64,000 bases of DNA from positions 8,606,529 through 8,670,528 of the forward strand of contig CM055761.1 in the NCBI GenBank assembly GCA_029465975.1, read 5' to 3'. This DNA is from Dallia pectoralis. Lineage: Eukaryota > Chordata > Actinopteri > Esociformes > Umbridae. Numbering within the stretch: the stretch's first letter is position 1; the number at the start of each line of letters is the position of its first letter. The position numbers and the translations under genes were made by a program. Shown piece after piece: positions 60,344 through 64,000 of this stretch. The notes beneath the pieces are model-generated. The model was not told the origin of the DNA. It worked only from the letters and a program-made list of their open reading frames with translations, and made no database searches.

Positions 60344-60860
60344 ATGCCTCAGAAAAATAATTCTAGACCTGAAGTCTGGTTCATCTTTGAGAGCAATTTA
60401 CAAATCCCTGAAGTATTAACACCATGGCTCCACACAGCCATCACTCTGTCTTCCAGAGATAAACGTACTTTAGTGCGAAAAGTGCAAATCAATCCCAGAA
60501 GAACATCCAAAGACCTTGTGAGGATTCTGGAGGAAACAGGTACAAAAGTAACTATATTCACAGTGAAACAAGTCCTATATCGATACTAAACTAAAAAGGC
60601 CACTCAGGTTGAAGCCACTGTTCCCAAACCGCCATAAAAAGCTAGAAATGGTTTGCAACTGCACAAGACAAAGATCCTACTTTTTAGAAAAATGTCCTCT
60701 GGTCTGATAAAACAAATAAAACAAAACAAACAAATATTTTACAGTTTGGCCATAATGACCCTTGTTATGTCTGGGCAAGAGGGTGTTACTGCACCGGCCT
60801 GAAGAAAGATTGTCCACGCACCATACTGTGTCTATAGACAGTTTATCTTTTTTTCTCAAT
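60344..60860 (+). mobile_element. Tc1-like transposase fragment
   Basis: The + strand reads SSRDKRTLVRKVQINPRRTS, KDLVRILEETGTKVTIFTVK, QVLYRY and then a stop. This is the second helix-turn-helix region of fish Tc1 transposases. Further on, in other frames, come NVLWSDKT-like and FGHNDP-YVW-like pieces (about 60690-60775), the region of the first catalytic Asp. The rest of the catalytic domain and both inverted repeats are absent. Dead relic. Confidence 0.78.
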
Positions 60861-61699
60861 TATCTGCAAACACTGCTAAAGAGATGCATAATGCATAAAT
60901 GCAATGCAATATATCTTTCACTAAATATAACAGGCCACAGGTCACATTGCTCGATGTCAACAGATTCAACACCTCGGAGTAACAGAAATCACCAATTATT
61001 ATGATACAAAGGAACATGGTCTCAATCATGTACATCAACAACATTGAACCAATTGGGATCAGAAACCCACCGTGTGTGCCTTCCCAGACCACGTGCACAA
61101 TATGTAACCCACCAGTAATGTACGTCTTCCTCTGGATCAAATCACTGACTGCAGCCAATGCTCAAATTGCATTCTAAAATAAACTTTAGTCACATGACAA
61201 TTATTCTTCGTACAAAGGATTCTTCCAACCAAACATTTTAACGTTTCACATTCCTAGGCAACCTCATCTCAATATTTCAATCTTGACATAATTTTCTAAC
61301 ACATAAAGGTTTGTCATTACGAACAAACTCAACAAACATTTCCACATAACCCGGCCGTAAGACGGTTGCACTCCCACCAAATGACATGACTTCTGATAAC
61401 TTGTCTGTGAATATTTGCATAGTTCTAGTTAACTCTTTAGCAAGCCTGATGCTTTAAGTTCCACGCAAGTTGATAGGCAATCAGAACAGGTTTAATTGCT
61501 TTCTACAAGCACAACTAATTTATGAATAGGACGCTCAAGAATAGATTTATGAATCAATTAATGAATCAACTTTCCTTAGTGTTTTATCTCCAATTTGTAT
61601 TGTTGCCTTTCGCTCCAATCCATCCTCATCTTTACAAACATTAGGCACTCTCCCAATTCTCCTCGCATTGCGGGAAATGTCTTTTATTTCTTGACAATG
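60861..61699. other. Unassigned intergenic stretch
   Basis: No gene or repeat was recognised. The minus-strand open frame at 60856-61158 has no similarity known to me. Confidence 0.4.
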
Positions 61700-63345
61700 A
61701 AAATATCTTTACATCTTTACATTTCGTCTTAACGAGTGCCAGCGTTGCCTGATAATAATGTTTGCCAAATATTGCTTCATCTACTTCATCTACTCCAAAA
61801 TAGCTGCGTCAAGTACTGTACCCTGCGCCACCTTTTCTTAGCATACAAATCTTCTGACACAAACCTTCCTGGTGGAGGAAGTGGAACGGAGGCGTTCATG
61901 GTAAGCAAATTATTTGGGGTAAGTGGTTCTAGGCCTTTGGGGTCATTGATGCTGTCGGTGGTGAGTGGGCGGCTGTTTATAATGGACATGGCTTCATAGA
62001 ATAATGTTCTCAAAGAAGCATCATCAAATCTTCCAGCACTCTGTGAAAGAACACTGCTTAGTACACTCTTAACGGTCCTGATCTGTTGTCCCCAAACTCC
62101 ACCCATGTGACTAGCATCTGGTACATTCAGAATAGTCACATTGTTTTTCTGCCAAGTAAGCTGTTAATCTGAATGCTGTGCACTTACTTTCAGACCTTTG
62201 CCAGTTCAATTCTTGCTGCAACAAAACGTGTACCTCGATCCAATCTGATTTGTCTTACACATAGCTATCAAGCACGGCAAAGCATTTATAAAGGCCTCAG
62301 CTGTTAGGTCCTCCAGCATGTCTATGTGAATTGCTCTTGAGGATAGACATGTGAATATAAGACTCTTATACTCCTTACGACCTTGCTTTATGTGAAATGG
62401 TCCAAAACAATCATCCCACAATAGGAGAATGGTGGCAAGGGATCGACACGAGTAGCGGGTAGATCAGACGTTCTCTGTGTTTCTGTTGGCCTATGAGCTC
62501 TTCTGCATGAAACACACTGCTTAATAAAATTTGCTACAGCCTTGCTGCCACCAACGATCCAGTAACCATTTGCTCTCAGTTCATTAAGGGTTTGTCCTCC
62601 GCCCTGATGTTGAGTCTTTTCGTGACAATAGTCTAAGGCCAGATGCGGAACTACACCATGTTTTGGTAAGATAATTGTATGCCTCAAGTCAAGAGGTAAA
62701 GAATCTTTTGTAAATCGACCTAAGAACACCATCTTGCAAAACTGGTTCAAGCTAGAACAACTGATGACTATGTGGCAATGTACCATGGCTCAGTAGTTTA
62801 ATTTGCTCCTTGAAAGCATCCCTTTGAGCCAATATCACAAGCGCAAGACTCTCTTCTGTCTTCCACACTTATTGACCTTGCTGGTTTGGTTCTTTTTGCT
62901 AGTTGCTGGATCCAAGCAACAGTATTCAGTGCAGTATGCCATTTTGAAAATCGATAAATTTGTTCCCAGACATTGTCTTTTCTACCCTTGTTTGTAGCAC
63001 TTGCATTGCCTTGACTTCCAGATCGCCCACTAGAAATCCTAGAGCCGCCTTTGGTGTGACAGTTTATTTTTCCACATGAATTGGGGTCCTGTAAACCACT
63101 CTGAATTGATCAATTCTGCCACCCGAAGGCCTCTGGAAGCCTGATCTGCTGGGTTTTGATCAGTGTCAATATAGTACCACTGTCCTGTGTACATTACATT
63201 TCTGATTCTTTGTACTCGATTGGCAACAAAAACATGATACCTTTGGGCTTCATTGTTAATGTAGCCCAAAACTAATTGTGAACTAATTGTCCAAAATACT
63301 CTGTCGATTAAAAAATACATTCTGATATTTAACACATGCAAAAAA
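61700..63345 (-). mobile_element. BEL/Pao LTR-retrotransposon relic (RNase H end and integrase)
   Basis: Minus-strand pieces occur in pol order. 63341-63050 is the stretch after the RT/RNase H core (VLGYINNEAQRYHVFVANRV, DTDQNPADQASRG). 62786-62400 is the integrase N-terminal zinc-binding region (HEKTQHQGGGQTLNELRANG ... CVSCRR; His and Cys pairs present). 62421-62206 is the integrase core start (CFGPFHIKQGRKEYK, LSSRAIHIDMLEDLT). 62139-61740 is the core end (HMGGVWGQQIRTVKSVL, INSRPLT). Frame changes near 62400 and 62200 break the ORF. The protease, gag and most of the RT are absent, and no LTR pair was recognised. The wording is that of Pao-type elements common in fish. Confidence 0.85.
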
Positions 63346-64000
63346 TATGTTAATATGTATTGATCTAAAACAGAAAAAGTTTACTCTGATTTAATGTATG
63401 ACAGTAAAGAAATAAAAGTGTGTTTTTTTCTGAAGTGTATGTAATGATCTGGTTTCAACTGTAGGTCCCCTGTGTTTGGTCATGTCTTTGTGTGGTATCG
63501 TTCCATGTTACGTGTTTGTGTCCTTGAGATTATTATTGAGCCGTTCTGCCTGTTTGAATAATTGCCTTTTCATGTTATGCGCTGCGACGGACAGTTACCT
63601 ACTTGTTGCCTACGGGTTAACTGCTTTATATTGGGTTCAAGACTCTGCATTAAAAAACCTGACGCTATCTGTTCTCATGCCGTGTCTCCATCCTTTTGCC
63701 TCCTACACTGTGACAATATTCATTTGGTTTTGCATTTGCATTCCCACTACAGGAACCGTAAGTAATGCCGATATTCCTTGCCTACATGGAAACTGTGGAA
63801 CAACTTCACATCACAGATAAACGCGATTGGGTGTTGGTGGAATCTGCAAAGCACTCCTGTTAGTCTATATGTAAGATCCGGTCCAGATAGTAAGTGGTCC
63901 ATCAGAGCTGTGCCGTAATACTTGGCAGAGCAATCAAATACAACTCACATTTTTCCTGGTTTTCTAGGGTGATAGACCCCATAGTGAGGAATATATCATA
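63346..64000. other. Unassigned terminal stretch
   Basis: Possibly repeat-derived: the string of short T/C-rich phrases ending 'ctctgcattaaaaaacctgacgc' (63644-63666) resembles the end regions of some fish LTR elements. I could not identify a family. No gene was seen. Confidence 0.35.

Overview
The window is vertebrate nuclear DNA, almost certainly from a teleost fish. It has one multi-exon gene with consensus GT-AG introns, long AT-rich introns, CA/TG microsatellites and dense relics of fish-type transposons (Tc1/mariner, hAT, L2/Rex1-like LINEs, BEL/Pao, tRNA-derived SINEs). The SINE form (B-box, then a 'CTCAAGGGCAC/CTCAACAAGGCA' segment and a 'CTCTGGATAA' tail) resembles SINEs common in salmonids and pikes. 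A protacanthopterygian fish is therefore my best guess, by inference only. A 500-base run of N (22379-22878) marks an assembly gap.

The only gene I can support is the 3' part of an ELAV/Hu neuronal RNA-binding protein on the + strand. It is best matched to elavl4 (HuD) because of the linker and RRM3 wording. Five coding exons are visible: 31823-31926, 42504-42657, 48356-48581, 50932-50970 and 53784-54111. Their sizes (104, 154, 226 and 39 nt, then the terminal exon) are those expected for the ELAV family. They encode the end of RRM1, all of RRM2, the hinge and all of RRM3. A 3'UTR of about 2.2-3.5 kb follows, with AU-rich elements and several AATAAA signals. The first coding exons were not found, so they lie before base 1 or in the gap, and 1-31822 reads as one very large intron or upstream flank.

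Layout. 1-5170: LINE relics with two nested hAT elements, each bounded by 8-bp target duplications. 5170-14150: mostly unique AT-rich sequence with a degenerate Tc1 (8490-9665). 14150-21060: a second repeat block with an L2-like LINE carrying 40-bp tandem monomers at its 5' end, a hAT inside it that holds a 37-unit 17-bp minisatellite, and another LINE whose C-terminal coding part has expanded into a 55-bp minisatellite. 21310-21907: an unclassified repeat. 22879-31822: intronic sequence with several stretches that look like conserved non-coding regulatory DNA. 31823-57665: elavl4 exons, introns and 3'UTR, with a Tc1 cluster at 39548-41150. 57665-64000: intergenic sequence with a Tc1 fragment (60344-60860) and a BEL/Pao relic (61700-63345).

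No prokaryotic features, CRISPR arrays, tRNA or rRNA genes were seen. Most short ORFs are chance frames or broken transposon coding sequence. The most interesting points are the three tandem arrays that sit in LINE or hAT sequence, the possible ELAV self-regulation sites in the 3'UTR, and the candidate enhancers in the elavl4 introns.
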